From an uncultured Odoribacter sp. (lineage in GTDB: Bacteria > Bacteroidota > Bacteroidia > Bacteroidales > Marinifilaceae): 64,000 nt of DNA. The notes under the pieces were generated by a model, which saw nothing but the letters and a program-made list of their open reading frames with translations, was not told the origin of the DNA and did no database searches. A program made the position numbers and the translations under genes. Location: positions 248,001-312,000 of the forward strand of contig CALUKE010000003.1 of the NCBI GenBank assembly GCA_944321165.1, read 5' to 3'. Shown here piece after piece: positions 9,708 through 19,400 of the stretch (positions are counted from its first letter, which is position 1; each line of letters starts with the position of its first letter).

Positions 9708-10405
9708 TTGCCCGGCTTTTCAATTGGATTTTCTGTTTTAATTTCTTCTTCCGGAGTTGGGGGAGAGTTTTTTAAGGATGTGCGTTGATAGAAAAGGCGG
9801 ACCGTTTCGGGAGAAACCTTGTAACGCAAAGCTATTTTCTGAAATGAAAATCCTTTGGTTCGCAGGTTCTTGATTTCCTGTTCATGTTCGAAAAGTTTTC
9901 CGGCCCGAAGACTTCCTTTGGGCCGGCCTAATTTTATCCCCTGGGCTCTTCGGTAAGCTAATGCTTCCCGGGTTCGCTGGGAAATCAGGGTTCGTTCGAT
10001 TTCTGCACATAAACCGAAAGCAAAAGCCAGTACCTGGCTGTTGATGGAAGAGTCGAATTTGTATCCTTCTTTGATGCTGTAAATCGTGATGCCTTTTTCT
10101 ATCGACTGATGAATGATATTCATGATGTTGATCAACTTCCTGCTCAAACGGGATACTTCGGTAATAATCAAAACATCTCCTTGCTGTAATTTCTTTAATA
10201 GCGAACCTAATTCTCTTTCGCTTTCTTTTTTGGTTCCACTGACAGTTTCGGTACACCACCGGGTGATTTCCAATTTGTGGTGTTGGCAGAAATTGATTAC
10301 TTCGCTTTTTTGATTCAGAATGCTTTGCTTATCTGTGCTTACCCGCAGATAAGCAGCAACAATAGGCGCTCTGTCCTTCAGTTCCTGTTTCTTTTTTTCG
10401 GGCAT
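9704..10405 (-). CDS. Small serine recombinase (resolvase/invertase family)
   Basis: This is a 233-residue site-specific recombinase of the resolvase/DNA-invertase type. The N-terminal catalytic domain starts with AYLRVSTDKQ, so Ser23 is the predicted nucleophile with Arg21 beside it. The second motif, VLIITEVSRLSR (residues 78-89), and AEIERTLISQRT (136-147) supply the conserved arginines. GRPKG at 160-164 marks the junction to the DNA-binding part, and a helix-turn-helix follows at about residues 185-208 (FSFQKIALRYKVSPETVR). The C-terminal tail is rich in Pro, Glu and Lys. Such enzymes invert or resolve DNA between short sites; in Bacteroidota many are Mpi-like promoter invertases, which is inference here. 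It lies alone, opposite in direction, between two paralogous RND operons. No flanking transposon genes or long inverted repeats are visible. Confidence 0.93.
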   Translation of the reverse strand: MPEKKKQELKDRAPIVAAYLRVSTDKQSILNQKSEVINFCQHHKLEITRWCTETVSGTKKESERELGSLLKKLQQGDVLIITEVSRLSRKLINIMNIIHQSIEKGITIYSIKEGYKFDSSINSQVLAFAFGLCAEIERTLISQRTREALAYRRAQGIKLGRPKGSLRAGKLFEHEQEIKNLRTKGFSFQKIALRYKVSPETVRLFYQRTSLKNSPPTPEEEIKTENPIEKPGN

Positions 10406-10425
10406 AGTAGTTCCTCTTTAACTCA

Positions 10426-10465
10426 CAAATATACGAAAGTTGGACAGTTATGAGAAACTTTTGTA
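10426..10465 (-). promoter_or_regulatory. Candidate promoter and imperfect inverted repeat ahead of the recombinase
   Basis: On the minus strand, TATATTTG at 10426-10433 matches the Bacteroidota -7 consensus TAnnTTTG. About 20 bases upstream is TTTC (10454-10457), one mismatch from the -33 TTTG. An imperfect inverted repeat, TACGAAAGTT (10432-10441) and AACTTTTGTA (10456-10465), spans the region between and including both boxes, so it could be an operator or a recombinase binding site. The ribosome binding region AGAGGAA precedes the ATG. Confidence 0.45.
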
Positions 10466-10582
10466 AAAAATGAGCATTGAAATTTGTTCTTAAATTCTGC
10501 CCGCTTTCTGAAACATATATTCGATGTCGTAAGTATATATTAAGACTTTAATGTTCAATGCATAAAATTAATATCAGGTACG

Positions 10583-11671
10583 ATGAGAAAGAATAGGAAT
10601 GAGTTATCAACGGGTAAATATTGGTTATGGCTACTTTCGACAGCCTTACTTTGGACCCTGGGGGCATGTCGGCATAACACGACTCGGACTGATATTCCTC
10701 AATTGGTGAAAGTGGCTCAGGTCGAGGGATATTCGGAGGGCCGAACGGCGACTTATCCAGGAAAAATTCAGGCGGCTTCGAGTGTGAAACTGGCCTTTCG
10801 TGTCGCAGGTCCCATTCGGAAAGTATATGTTAGTGAAGGACAGGCGGTGAAAAAGGGGCAAATACTGGCAGAGTTGGATCCCCGGGATTATCAAATTCAG
10901 TTCAATGCGACTCAGGCTGAATATACCCAGGTCAAGGGAGAGGCAGACCGGATTATCGAACTTTATCAGCGAGGCAGTGTTTCTGTGAATGACTATGACA
11001 AAGCCGTGGCGGCTCGAAAACGGGTGACCGCTTTGTATAATGCCCATCGTAATGCCTTGAATGATACTCGTTTAAAGGCTCCGTTTGATGGGTACATACA
11101 AAGCAAATATTTCAGTGCTCCGGAAATTGTTGATCAGGGGACTCCTGTCATTGCGATGATCAATGATGATTATTTTGAGGTAGAGGCGAATATTCCATCG
11201 AGGGATTTTATCCATCGGGAAGACTTTGCCACTTTTTATGCCGTTGCGGATGCCTGTCCCGATTCAATATTATCATTGGAGTTGCTGGACATTACACCGG
11301 CAGCTAATTATAATCAGCTGTTTACTGCTCGTTTCCGGTTGAAGCGGAATGCAGTTCTGGCACCGGGAATGAGTGTCGCCGTAACGATCGGTTTTAAACC
11401 TTTGGCTGAGGCCTTGGGGATGGTACCGGTGTCTGCTTTGTTTCAACGGGAGGGAAGTTCTTTTGTTTGGCTTTATGATTCCCGACAAGAGACGATCGAG
11501 CGGGTTCCCGTTGAAATCCAGCGTTTGACGAAGGATGGAGCAGCCATTGTGAAGTCCTCCTTGAAAGAAGGGCAGACGGTGATTGCTGCAGGGGTGAACG
11601 ATTTGAAGGAAGGCCAGAAAGTGAAACTTTTGCCTCCGATTCCGGCTTCGAATGTAGGAGGATTATTATAA
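10583..11671 (+). CDS. RND efflux periplasmic adaptor lipoprotein (operon 2)
   Basis: This 362-residue adaptor is a paralogue of the one at 4018. The lipobox LGAC places the lipidated cysteine at residue 29. Lipoyl halves are visible as LAFRVAGPIRKV and DTRLKAPFDGYIQ, with a short hairpin between, and the C terminus ends PASNVGGLL, like STNIGGLL in operon 1. The ATG at 10583 is the natural start, giving a charged N-region followed by a hydrophobic core. The 177-base region upstream carries the divergent control of this operon and the recombinase; I see TATATTCG at 10516-10523 as a weak -7 candidate but no convincing -33 box. The pump gene follows after 10 bases. Confidence 0.93.
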   Translation: MRKNRNELSTGKYWLWLLSTALLWTLGACRHNTTRTDIPQLVKVAQVEGYSEGRTATYPGKIQAASSVKLAFRVAGPIRKVYVSEGQAVKKGQILAELDPRDYQIQFNATQAEYTQVKGEADRIIELYQRGSVSVNDYDKAVAARKRVTALYNAHRNALNDTRLKAPFDGYIQSKYFSAPEIVDQGTPVIAMINDDYFEVEANIPSRDFIHREDFATFYAVADACPDSILSLELLDITPAANYNQLFTARFRLKRNAVLAPGMSVAVTIGFKPLAEALGMVPVSALFQREGSSFVWLYDSRQETIERVPVEIQRLTKDGAAIVKSSLKEGQTVIAAGVNDLKEGQKVKLLPPIPASNVGGLL

Positions 11672-11681
11672 TTTTTGAATT

Positions 11682-14600
11682 ATGAATTTTACGGAATATG
11701 CTTTAAAAAATAAAGCGCTGGTTTATTTTTTTGTATTTGTATTGGTTGTTGGCGGTATTTATTCCTTTTTTACCATGAGTAAACTGGAAGATCCTGCCAT
11801 TACGGTGAAACAAGCTATGGTGGTGACGACCTTCCCCGGTGCTTCGGCTTGGCAGGTGGAATTGGAAGTGACCGATGTACTTGAGAAATCGATTCGTTCC
11901 ATGGGAGATCTGGATCATATCGAGTCTCGTTCCATGGATGATATCTCCTTTATTTTGGTTGAATTGAGCAGTACGGTCCCTTTGGCTGAATTACAGCAGA
12001 ATTGGGATATTTTGCGTCGTAAGGTGGCAAATGTACAGACGCAGCTGCCGGCAGGGGCGCAGCCATCGATGGTACTTGACGATTTCGGAGATGTATATGG
12101 CATGTTTTATGCCATGACCTCTGACGGTTTCGATTATCAGCAGATGATGGATTATGCTCAGCTGGTCAGGCGAACCGTATTGGACATAGACGGGGTGAGT
12201 GGGGTGGATATTTATGGAGAACGTCCGGCCTGCATCAATATCGATATTCAGGAGGCGAAAATGGCGAATCTGGGTGTGCATCCGGCGGAATTGATCTTGA
12301 CCTTGAAAGGACAGAATGCAACGGTATATTCCGGTTATTATAACAGTGGAGAAAAGCGTGTTCGAGTGGGAATCGGCGGGGATTTCAACAATATAGAAGA
12401 TATCCGGAATCTATTGATCCGAGGGCATGAGGAGGACGATATCCGCCTGGGGGATGTGGCTCGTATAACCAAGGGATACGTGGAACCGCAGCAGGAAGGG
12501 GTGTTGTATGATACTTTGCCGGCAATTGCAATTTCCATTGCTATGCAGAAAGGTGGAAATATCATTCAGTTGGGAAAGCTCATTGACGAAAAGCTGGCCG
12601 AATTGAAACAAAATGTTATTCCGGCCGGAATAAATTTTGAAAAGGTGTTCTTTCAGCCGACTCGGGTAAAAAATGCCATCAACGTGTTTATGGTCAATCT
12701 GATCGAATCGGTGTTGATCGTGATTTTTGTGGTGATGCTGTTTATGGGCTTCCGGAGCGGTTATATCATCGGTATCGGTCTGGTGGTAATCGTGCTGGGT
12801 TCTTTGGTGATTCTGCATATGATGCACGGAACCTTGCAACGGGTTTCCTTGGCCTCGTTTATCGTTGCCATGGGCATGCTGGTGGATAATGCCATCGTGA
12901 TTACGGATGGCATCCTGGTGGATTTGAAACGGGGAATTCCCAAACCCGATGCATTGGTCAATATTACGAAAAAAACAGCCTGGGCTTTATTGGGGGCAAC
13001 AACCATCGGTATATTGACTTTCTTGCCCATTTATCTGTCTCCCGATACGACCGGAGAATATGTCCGGGATCTTTTTATCGTCTTGGCGGTTTCTTTGTGG
13101 TTGAGTTGGATATTGGCACTGGCGTATGTTCCGATTCAGGCGGATCGGGCTTTTAAGGTTCAGGCAGTGGGGACCGGCGAAACGGAGAATCCGTTTAACG
13201 GGAGAATTTATCGTCAATATCAGAAGTTGCTCCGTTTTGCCATCCATTATCGTTGGGGATGGATTTTGGCGACGGTTGTTTTGCTGGTTTTCAGTATGTA
13301 TGGTTACCGTTTTATCAAGCAGGGTTTTTTCCCTGATCTGAGCTATAATCAGTTGTATATTGAGTATAAAATGCCTTTCGGAACGAATCCGGAAACCGTG
13401 AAACGGGATTTGGCTACGATGGAGAGATACCTGATGAGTCGGCCGGAAATCACGGCGGTGACGACCAGTCTGGGAGGAACCCCTTCTCGTTATAATCTGG
13501 TGCGTACGGTGGCCGAACCGGCTTTGAGTTATGGGGAACTGATCGTTGATTTTACCTCTCCGGAGGCTTTGGAAGAGCATTTGGATGAGCTGCAGGCTTA
13601 TCTTTCTTCCCATTATCCTCAGGCATATGTTCGGATGAAGCAGTATAATCTGATGTATATGGATTTTCCGATTCAGTTTATGATTTCCGGTCCGGATCCG
13701 ACGGTGTTGAAACGTCTTTGTGCTCAAGTAGAGGAGATTATGCGGGCGGATTCGTCCGTGATGCTGGTGACGAACAACTGGGGACCGGAGACGCCGGCGA
13801 TGACTGTTGATTATCAACAGCAGATCGCCCGAAATGTAAACTTGAGCCGGGAGGATGTCGGGTTGGCTCTTCTGGCGGCTACGGAAGGGTTACCGATCGG
13901 AGCTTATTATGAAGGCGAACATTCGTTGCCGATCTATTTGAAGAGCGTGAACGATCGGGGAGAACGCCTCGGACAGATCAATCATGTGCCGGTGTGGAGC
14001 ATGATTCCATCGACCAATGGAATCGGACCGGGCACGTTGAAGGAGTTGATGAGTGGCATGATTTCGACAGATGAACTTTTGACCCGGATGGTGGGTTCCG
14101 TCCCTTTGAACCAGGCCAGTCGCAGTGTGGAGGTCGGTTGGGAAACCCCGGTGGTTCGGCGTTACAACGGTCAGCGTTCGATTTCCGTGCAATGTAATAA
14201 TGCGCCCGGTTTTACAACGGTTGCGGCACGAAACAGTTTGCTGCCGAAAATTGAAGCTCTGGAGATTCCGCCCGGTTATACAACGGAATGGCAGGGAGAA
14301 TATCTGGCCAGTACGCAATCTCAGTCGTATCTGTTTAAAAATGTGCCGATTGCCGTTGTGCTGGTTTTGGCAATTCTGATCGCATTGTTCCGGGATTTCC
14401 GAAAGCCGCTGATGATTCTGCTCTGTTTGCCGTTGGCGATTACCGGTGTGGTAGCTGGAATGTTATTGGCCGGCAAGGAATTCGGCTTTGTGGCCATTGT
14501 CGGAGCCCTGGGATTGGTCGGTATGATGATTAAGAACGGGGTCGTATTGGTCGATGAGGTCGATCATCAGATTCAGACCGGCAAAGAACCTTTCCTGGCT

Positions 14601-14843
14601 TTGGTGGATGCTTCTACCTCCCGGGTGCGGCCGGTTTTTTTGGCGGCGATGACAACGATTCTGGGAATGATCCCTTTGGTGAACGATGATATGTTCGGTT
14701 CGCTGGCTGTTACCATTATGGGAGGGCTGTTTATCGGTACGGTGATCACCCTGGTGGTTCTGCCGATACTGTATTCCCTGTTTTTCCGCATTCGTCCGCC
14801 GAAGAGCGATACTCAAAAACAAATACGAATAAACTGGAGATGA
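11682..14843 (+). CDS. RND family efflux pump, inner membrane transporter (operon 2)
   Basis: This 1053-residue RND transporter is collinear with the pump at 5108 and is surely its paralogue. The helix-4 motif reads GMLVDNAIVITD near residues 396-408, again with Asp-Asn in place of Asp-Asp, and helix 10 shows LGLVGMMIKNGVVLVDE. The porter domains align along their whole length, with the sharpest differences in periplasmic loops, as expected if the substrate ranges differ. It follows its adaptor by 10 bases and precedes the TolC gene by 1 base. Energy source (proton) and location (inner membrane) follow from the family; the substrate cannot be read from the sequence. Confidence 0.96.
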   Translation: MNFTEYALKNKALVYFFVFVLVVGGIYSFFTMSKLEDPAITVKQAMVVTTFPGASAWQVELEVTDVLEKSIRSMGDLDHIESRSMDDISFILVELSSTVPLAELQQNWDILRRKVANVQTQLPAGAQPSMVLDDFGDVYGMFYAMTSDGFDYQQMMDYAQLVRRTVLDIDGVSGVDIYGERPACINIDIQEAKMANLGVHPAELILTLKGQNATVYSGYYNSGEKRVRVGIGGDFNNIEDIRNLLIRGHEEDDIRLGDVARITKGYVEPQQEGVLYDTLPAIAISIAMQKGGNIIQLGKLIDEKLAELKQNVIPAGINFEKVFFQPTRVKNAINVFMVNLIESVLIVIFVVMLFMGFRSGYIIGIGLVVIVLGSLVILHMMHGTLQRVSLASFIVAMGMLVDNAIVITDGILVDLKRGIPKPDALVNITKKTAWALLGATTIGILTFLPIYLSPDTTGEYVRDLFIVLAVSLWLSWILALAYVPIQADRAFKVQAVGTGETENPFNGRIYRQYQKLLRFAIHYRWGWILATVVLLVFSMYGYRFIKQGFFPDLSYNQLYIEYKMPFGTNPETVKRDLATMERYLMSRPEITAVTTSLGGTPSRYNLVRTVAEPALSYGELIVDFTSPEALEEHLDELQAYLSSHYPQAYVRMKQYNLMYMDFPIQFMISGPDPTVLKRLCAQVEEIMRADSSVMLVTNNWGPETPAMTVDYQQQIARNVNLSREDVGLALLAATEGLPIGAYYEGEHSLPIYLKSVNDRGERLGQINHVPVWSMIPSTNGIGPGTLKELMSGMISTDELLTRMVGSVPLNQASRSVEVGWETPVVRRYNGQRSISVQCNNAPGFTTVAARNSLLPKIEALEIPPGYTTEWQGEYLASTQSQSYLFKNVPIAVVLVLAILIALFRDFRKPLMILLCLPLAITGVVAGMLLAGKEFGFVAIVGALGLVGMMIKNGVVLVDEVDHQIQTGKEPFLALVDASTSRVRPVFLAAMTTILGMIPLVNDDMFGSLAVTIMGGLFIGTVITLVVLPILYSLFFRIRPPKSDTQKQIRINWR

Positions 14844-14844
14844 T

Positions 14845-16254
14845 ATGAAGTTTTTTTTACTGATTTTGGTTTTTTGGCCCGGCATATTGGCTGCCCAGGT
14901 TGAATTGAACTTGCAGTTATGTCGTGATATGGCCATTGATTATAGCAAAGAGATGGAAATGGCAGAACACCAACATCGGAAAGCGGTGTTTGACACGAAA
15001 TCTTTTCGGGCAAATTTTTTCCCGAAATTCTCGATGGTCGGTTTCGGTTTTTATAATCAGAAAGAATATCAGTATAAGTTGAAAGGTGGTTATTTGCCGA
15101 CTTATCGACCCGGGACGGACGGTAAACTGGAACCCAATGTGGTAATCGATCCGAATACCCAGCAGCCGGTGATGGGGGGCGATGGCAAACCGGTGTTTCA
15201 AACCTATGCCTTTTTGCCGGATATTCAGTTGCGACTCAATCTGAGGGAGGTGTATATGGCTGGGGCCCAGTTGGAACAACCTTTATATATGGGAGGGAAA
15301 GTTCGTAAGGCCTATCAGATGGCTCGGGTCGGTGAAAAAATGGCGGAGGAAAATATACGTTTGAGTCGTTCGGAAATACTGATTGCGACAGATGAGGCTT
15401 ATTGGCAATTGCTCCGGGTGAATGAACAAACGGTGGCTGCCGTAAAATATCTGCAGGTGGTTCAGGAGTTGTTGCAGAATCTTCGGGATGCTCAGGCTGT
15501 CGGTATGGCGACTCCGAATGATGTTTTGAAAGCGCAGGTCCGTTATAATGAAGCCGGCTTGATGTTGCAGAAGGCTAGACACGGGCAAGTGCTGGCAAGT
15601 ATGAATTTATGCCGCCTGCTCGGTTTGGATTTGCGGACAGAGTTACATTTGCAGGATTCTCTCCGTGATACGGTGGCTTCGGAAATCTGGAGGCTGGATA
15701 CGTCGGTGGGACAGCGGGCGGATTATACTTTGCTGGCTCAGGAAGTTGATCTGAAAAAAAGGCAGGTGGCTCTGACCCGTTCGGATTTTTTGCCACAGAT
15801 CGGAGTGTCGGCCGGTTATGGGTATGGGGGCGGTTTAAAACTGAATGGAGATGATGAGGCCGATGCTACTTTTACGGCAATGGCTGCAGTGAAAATTCCC
15901 GTATTCCATTGGGGAGAAGGGAGAAACAAGATTCGTTCGGCCCGGGTGGAAGAAGAGATCAGCCGTTTAAATCTCCAGCAGTCGGCAGATTTGATGCGCC
16001 TGCAGGTGACTGCTGCCCGTTTTTCCATAAAGGATGCTCAAAAACGGGTGGAGATGGCTCGGCATGCCCTGGAGCAGGCTCGGGAAAATTTGAAGATCAG
16101 CGAGGATCAATATCAGGTGGGGATGGAAAACCTGACTGCTTTGCTGGAAGCACAGGCCCAATGGCAAGAGGCCTGGAGTCAGTGGATCGATGCAAAAGCC
16201 CTGTTACATTTGAGTGTATCTCAATACCTGAAAGCGATTGGAAAATTGGATTAG
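14845..16254 (+). CDS. TolC family outer membrane efflux channel (operon 2)
   Basis: This 469-residue TolC-type channel closes the second RND operon. A short signal peptide ends near ILAAQ (about residue 17). The mature part repeats the two-half helical design and shares segments with its paralogue at 8268, such as ALTRSDFLPQ, the FHWGEGRN region and the C-terminal WIDAKALLHLS. It starts one base after the pump gene stops, so the three genes are co-transcribed. Downstream it converges on the tricorn-like gene, with a large imperfect hairpin at 16334-16412 in between. Confidence 0.94.
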   Translation: MKFFLLILVFWPGILAAQVELNLQLCRDMAIDYSKEMEMAEHQHRKAVFDTKSFRANFFPKFSMVGFGFYNQKEYQYKLKGGYLPTYRPGTDGKLEPNVVIDPNTQQPVMGGDGKPVFQTYAFLPDIQLRLNLREVYMAGAQLEQPLYMGGKVRKAYQMARVGEKMAEENIRLSRSEILIATDEAYWQLLRVNEQTVAAVKYLQVVQELLQNLRDAQAVGMATPNDVLKAQVRYNEAGLMLQKARHGQVLASMNLCRLLGLDLRTELHLQDSLRDTVASEIWRLDTSVGQRADYTLLAQEVDLKKRQVALTRSDFLPQIGVSAGYGYGGGLKLNGDDEADATFTAMAAVKIPVFHWGEGRNKIRSARVEEEISRLNLQQSADLMRLQVTAARFSIKDAQKRVEMARHALEQARENLKISEDQYQVGMENLTALLEAQAQWQEAWSQWIDAKALLHLSVSQYLKAIGKLD

Positions 16255-16333
16255 AGATTTTTGGTATATGTTGTCCTCAAAAATTCATTCCTGAAATATG
16301 AACGGTGACGAATTTTAGCAGGTAAAATGCTTT

Positions 16334-16412
16334 GATTGATTGAGAGAAATCGAAGATTTCTGATAAGCTGGCATTTGAAACTTACCGGATTCTTCAAATT
16401 CTCTCAACAATC
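16334..16412. terminator. Long imperfect hairpin between convergent genes
   Basis: Two 17-base arms (16340-16356 and 16391-16407) are inverted copies matching at 15 of 17 positions. A further 5-base pairing (16334-16338 with 16408-16412) lies outside, after a 1-base bulge. The loop is 34 bases. It lies between the converging TolC and tricorn-like genes. There is no strong T-run on either side, so it may be a bidirectional terminator or only an RNA-stabilising structure. Confidence 0.4.
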
Positions 16413-16425
16413 ATTGACAATCAGT

Positions 16426-19400
16426 TTATTTTACAGGAAATTCCGGAATGGCCGGGGCTTCTTTCTTTTCTGTTTTCAGTTTTTCCAGGATCACTTCGAT
16501 GGCTTTGTTCAATTGCTGGTCTTCGCCGTTGAACTCCAGGTAAGGATCATTTTCCAACAGAATATCCGGGTCTACTCCGTGACCTTCGATGATGAAGCCG
16601 CTACCGTCGGCTGCAAAAGGAGCATAGGAGGGGGTGACGATGGAGCCACCGTCGACTACCGGGATCGTTCCGCTGTAACCGACTACTCCTCCCCAGGTCC
16701 GGTGACCGATGACAGTGCCCAGTTTGTTGTATTTGAAACGATAGGGGAACAGGTCTCCGTCGGAAGCCGAATATTCGTTTACCAGCAGTACTTTGGGTCC
16801 GAGGAAGGTGCCTACCGGATTGACGGATCCCGTGCTTTGATTGGTATGCATGGTGAAAAAATGCGGGGTTCTCATCAGACGTTCGATGATCATGGGCGAT
16901 ACATTTCCTCCGCCATTCCCCCGGTCGTCTATGATCAGGGCTTTCTTTCCCAACTGAGGATAGTAATGTTTTACAAACTCATTCAGACCGGCTACTCCCA
17001 TGTCCGGAATGTGGATGTAACCGACTTCTCCCTGGGTGGCTTCATTGACTTTCCGGATGTTATTCTGAACCCAATTGTAGTAGTAAAGTTGCGATTCATC
17101 GGCCAGCGGAGTTACCAGGACTTTTCGGCTGCCTTCTTTTACGGGTTTTGTATTGACTTCCAGTTCCACTGTTTTACCGGCTTGTCCGATCAGTTCGGAA
17201 AACAGATTGGAAACGCTTTCCAATGATTGGCCGTTGATGGCCAGAATATAGTCGCCTTCCTTTACTTCTACTCCCGGCATGGTCAGCGGAGATCGGGTGG
17301 CATTGTTCCAGTTGGCTCCTTCGATGATTCGGGTGACCTTAAAATAGCCCGATGCATCTTTCTGGAAACGGGCGCCCAGCAGGCCCATGGGGATCCGTTC
17401 CGGTGTCGGGTGTTCGCCATTGGCCGAGTATGCATGTCCGACACTCAACTCTCCGATCATTTCTCCAATGATGTAGGTCAGATCGGTTCGGTGGTTGACA
17501 TGTGGAATCAGGACCTTGTATTTTTCGTATACCTTTTCCCAGTCGACGCCGTGCATGTTTTTGGCATAGAAAAAGTCCCGCATTTGTCGCCAGCTTTCCC
17601 GATATATCTGCATCCATTCCTGTCGGTAATCGACGTATTTCTTTAATCCGGAGGTAGAAATCGCTTGATTGATGCTGACCGGAGAAACCGGTATGTCGAT
17701 TACCTGAAAGGAACCTCCGGAACGGGCAATCGCCTTTTGGTAGGCAGCACCGAAAATGATCCGGGCATTCAGATTGCTTTCTTTTCGGTCTGACAGATTG
17801 TACAGATAGGTGTTTCCATAACGGTTGTAATAAACGTTTTGGCCGATCATGTGCGGTTCGTTGTAATTACCTGCCATGATAGGGAGTTCGATTATCCGGT
17901 TGGCCAAATTGTTGTAATTGTATTCGTTTCCTGCTTCTGTCGTTTCTTTCTTGGATTTCTTGTTTTCCGGCACCGGCGTGCTGTTTGGGCTATTCTGGGG
18001 AAGATCATTCTCCGGAGCGAACGGGATGATGGCATCTTTTGTCAGAGGAAGCAGGTATACTTTGTTCATGTTGTTGTATACATGGTTCCATTCGGTGCTG
18101 CTGTAAGTCGGTTGGAAGGTGCGGGCGGAGACAAATACCAGGTATTTGCCGTCTTTGCTGAAGTTGGGGGAACTGACATTATACCAGCCGTCGGTCATCT
18201 GGTGTTTTTCTCCGCTATTCCGGTCATAAATGAAAATGTTATCCATTTCTTTTCCGGGTTGAATGTAAGTGATGTACCGACTGTCTTGCGACCAGTTGAA
18301 AGAATTGATCGGGCCGACTCCGGATCGGGTGATCTCCTCCGTTTTCCCGTTGCTGATCTGGGTCAGGTTGAGGGTGTTTTTCTTTTCGCTCCAAAGAATG
18401 AAACGGGAATCCGGCGACCATTTCAACTGGAAGATATAGGTTTTCAGATCTTGAGTCAGCATTCTTTCTTCCCCGGAGAGAACCTCCCGGAGCCAGATAT
18501 TGAATTCTCCATTTTTGTCCGATACATATGCGATCCATTTTCCGTCGGGTGACCATTGGGGAAGACGGTCATTGGCATTGGAGGAATTCGTCAGGTTGTA
18601 GGTAATTCCCGATTTGGCCGGTAAAGTGAAAATATCTCCCCGGGCTGCCACAACGACCCGTTCTCCCTGTGGGGAGACATCCATCTGGCTGATTTGGTCG
18701 CTGACGTCTTTCCATTCCGGTCGGGCCCAGTTCTGATCATTGTCGATTTCGATCTGTAAACGGGTACTTTGTTCGTTGCGGGTATCAAACCGGTAAATGT
18801 AACCGCCTTGTTCGTAAACGATCTGATCGCCTCCCATGGCCGGGAATTTGATGTCGTAGTCTTTGTAGAATGTCAGTTGCCGGGTTGTTTTATCGGCCAG
18901 GGTATATACATATAAGTTCATGATATCGTCCCGATCGGAAAGAAAGTAAATTTTGCTTCCGTCTGCAGACCACATGGGGATGATGTCCTGACGGATGTGG
19001 TCGGTGATTTTTTCCGATTGATGGGTTTTGAAGTCAAATATACGGATATCATCGGCCATGCCTCCCTGATATCTTTTCCAGGTACGAAATTCTCTGAATA
19101 TATAATTGTAGGCCAGTTTTTGCCCGTCCGGCGAGAATGATGCGAATCCTCCGTTTTTTAGCGGTATCTCTGTCGCTTCTCCCCCTGTCGCAGGAACGGT
19201 CATCAATTGTCCGGTGAAGTCATTGAAGGTAAATTGCCGGGTACGGAACAGGATGTGTTTGCTGTCCGGAGTCCAGCCGATGACGATGTTGTTGGGGCCC
19301 ATCCGGTCTCCCAGATCGTCCCGGCTTAAAGTGGCGGTGTAAGTAAGACGCCGGGGAATACCTCCTTGGGAGGGCATGACGAATACTTCGGTATTGCCGT

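Noticed and set aside
9714..9902. Possible truncation of the recombinase at its C terminus
   Set aside because: The helix-turn-helix is complete and the Pro/Glu-rich tail ends in a normal stop codon, so there is no sign of disruption.
10474..10561. 8-bp inverted repeat GCATTGAA / TTCAATGC flanking 72 bases upstream of the second RND operon, considered as an invertible promoter
   Set aside because: Only 8 bases match and the flanks do not extend the pairing; repeats this short are expected by chance in a region of this size and are shorter than known invertase sites.
16336..18552. Long plus-strand open frames opposite the tricorn-like gene
   Set aside because: They lie antisense to a well-supported 1074-residue protein and show no recognisable domains or start signals.
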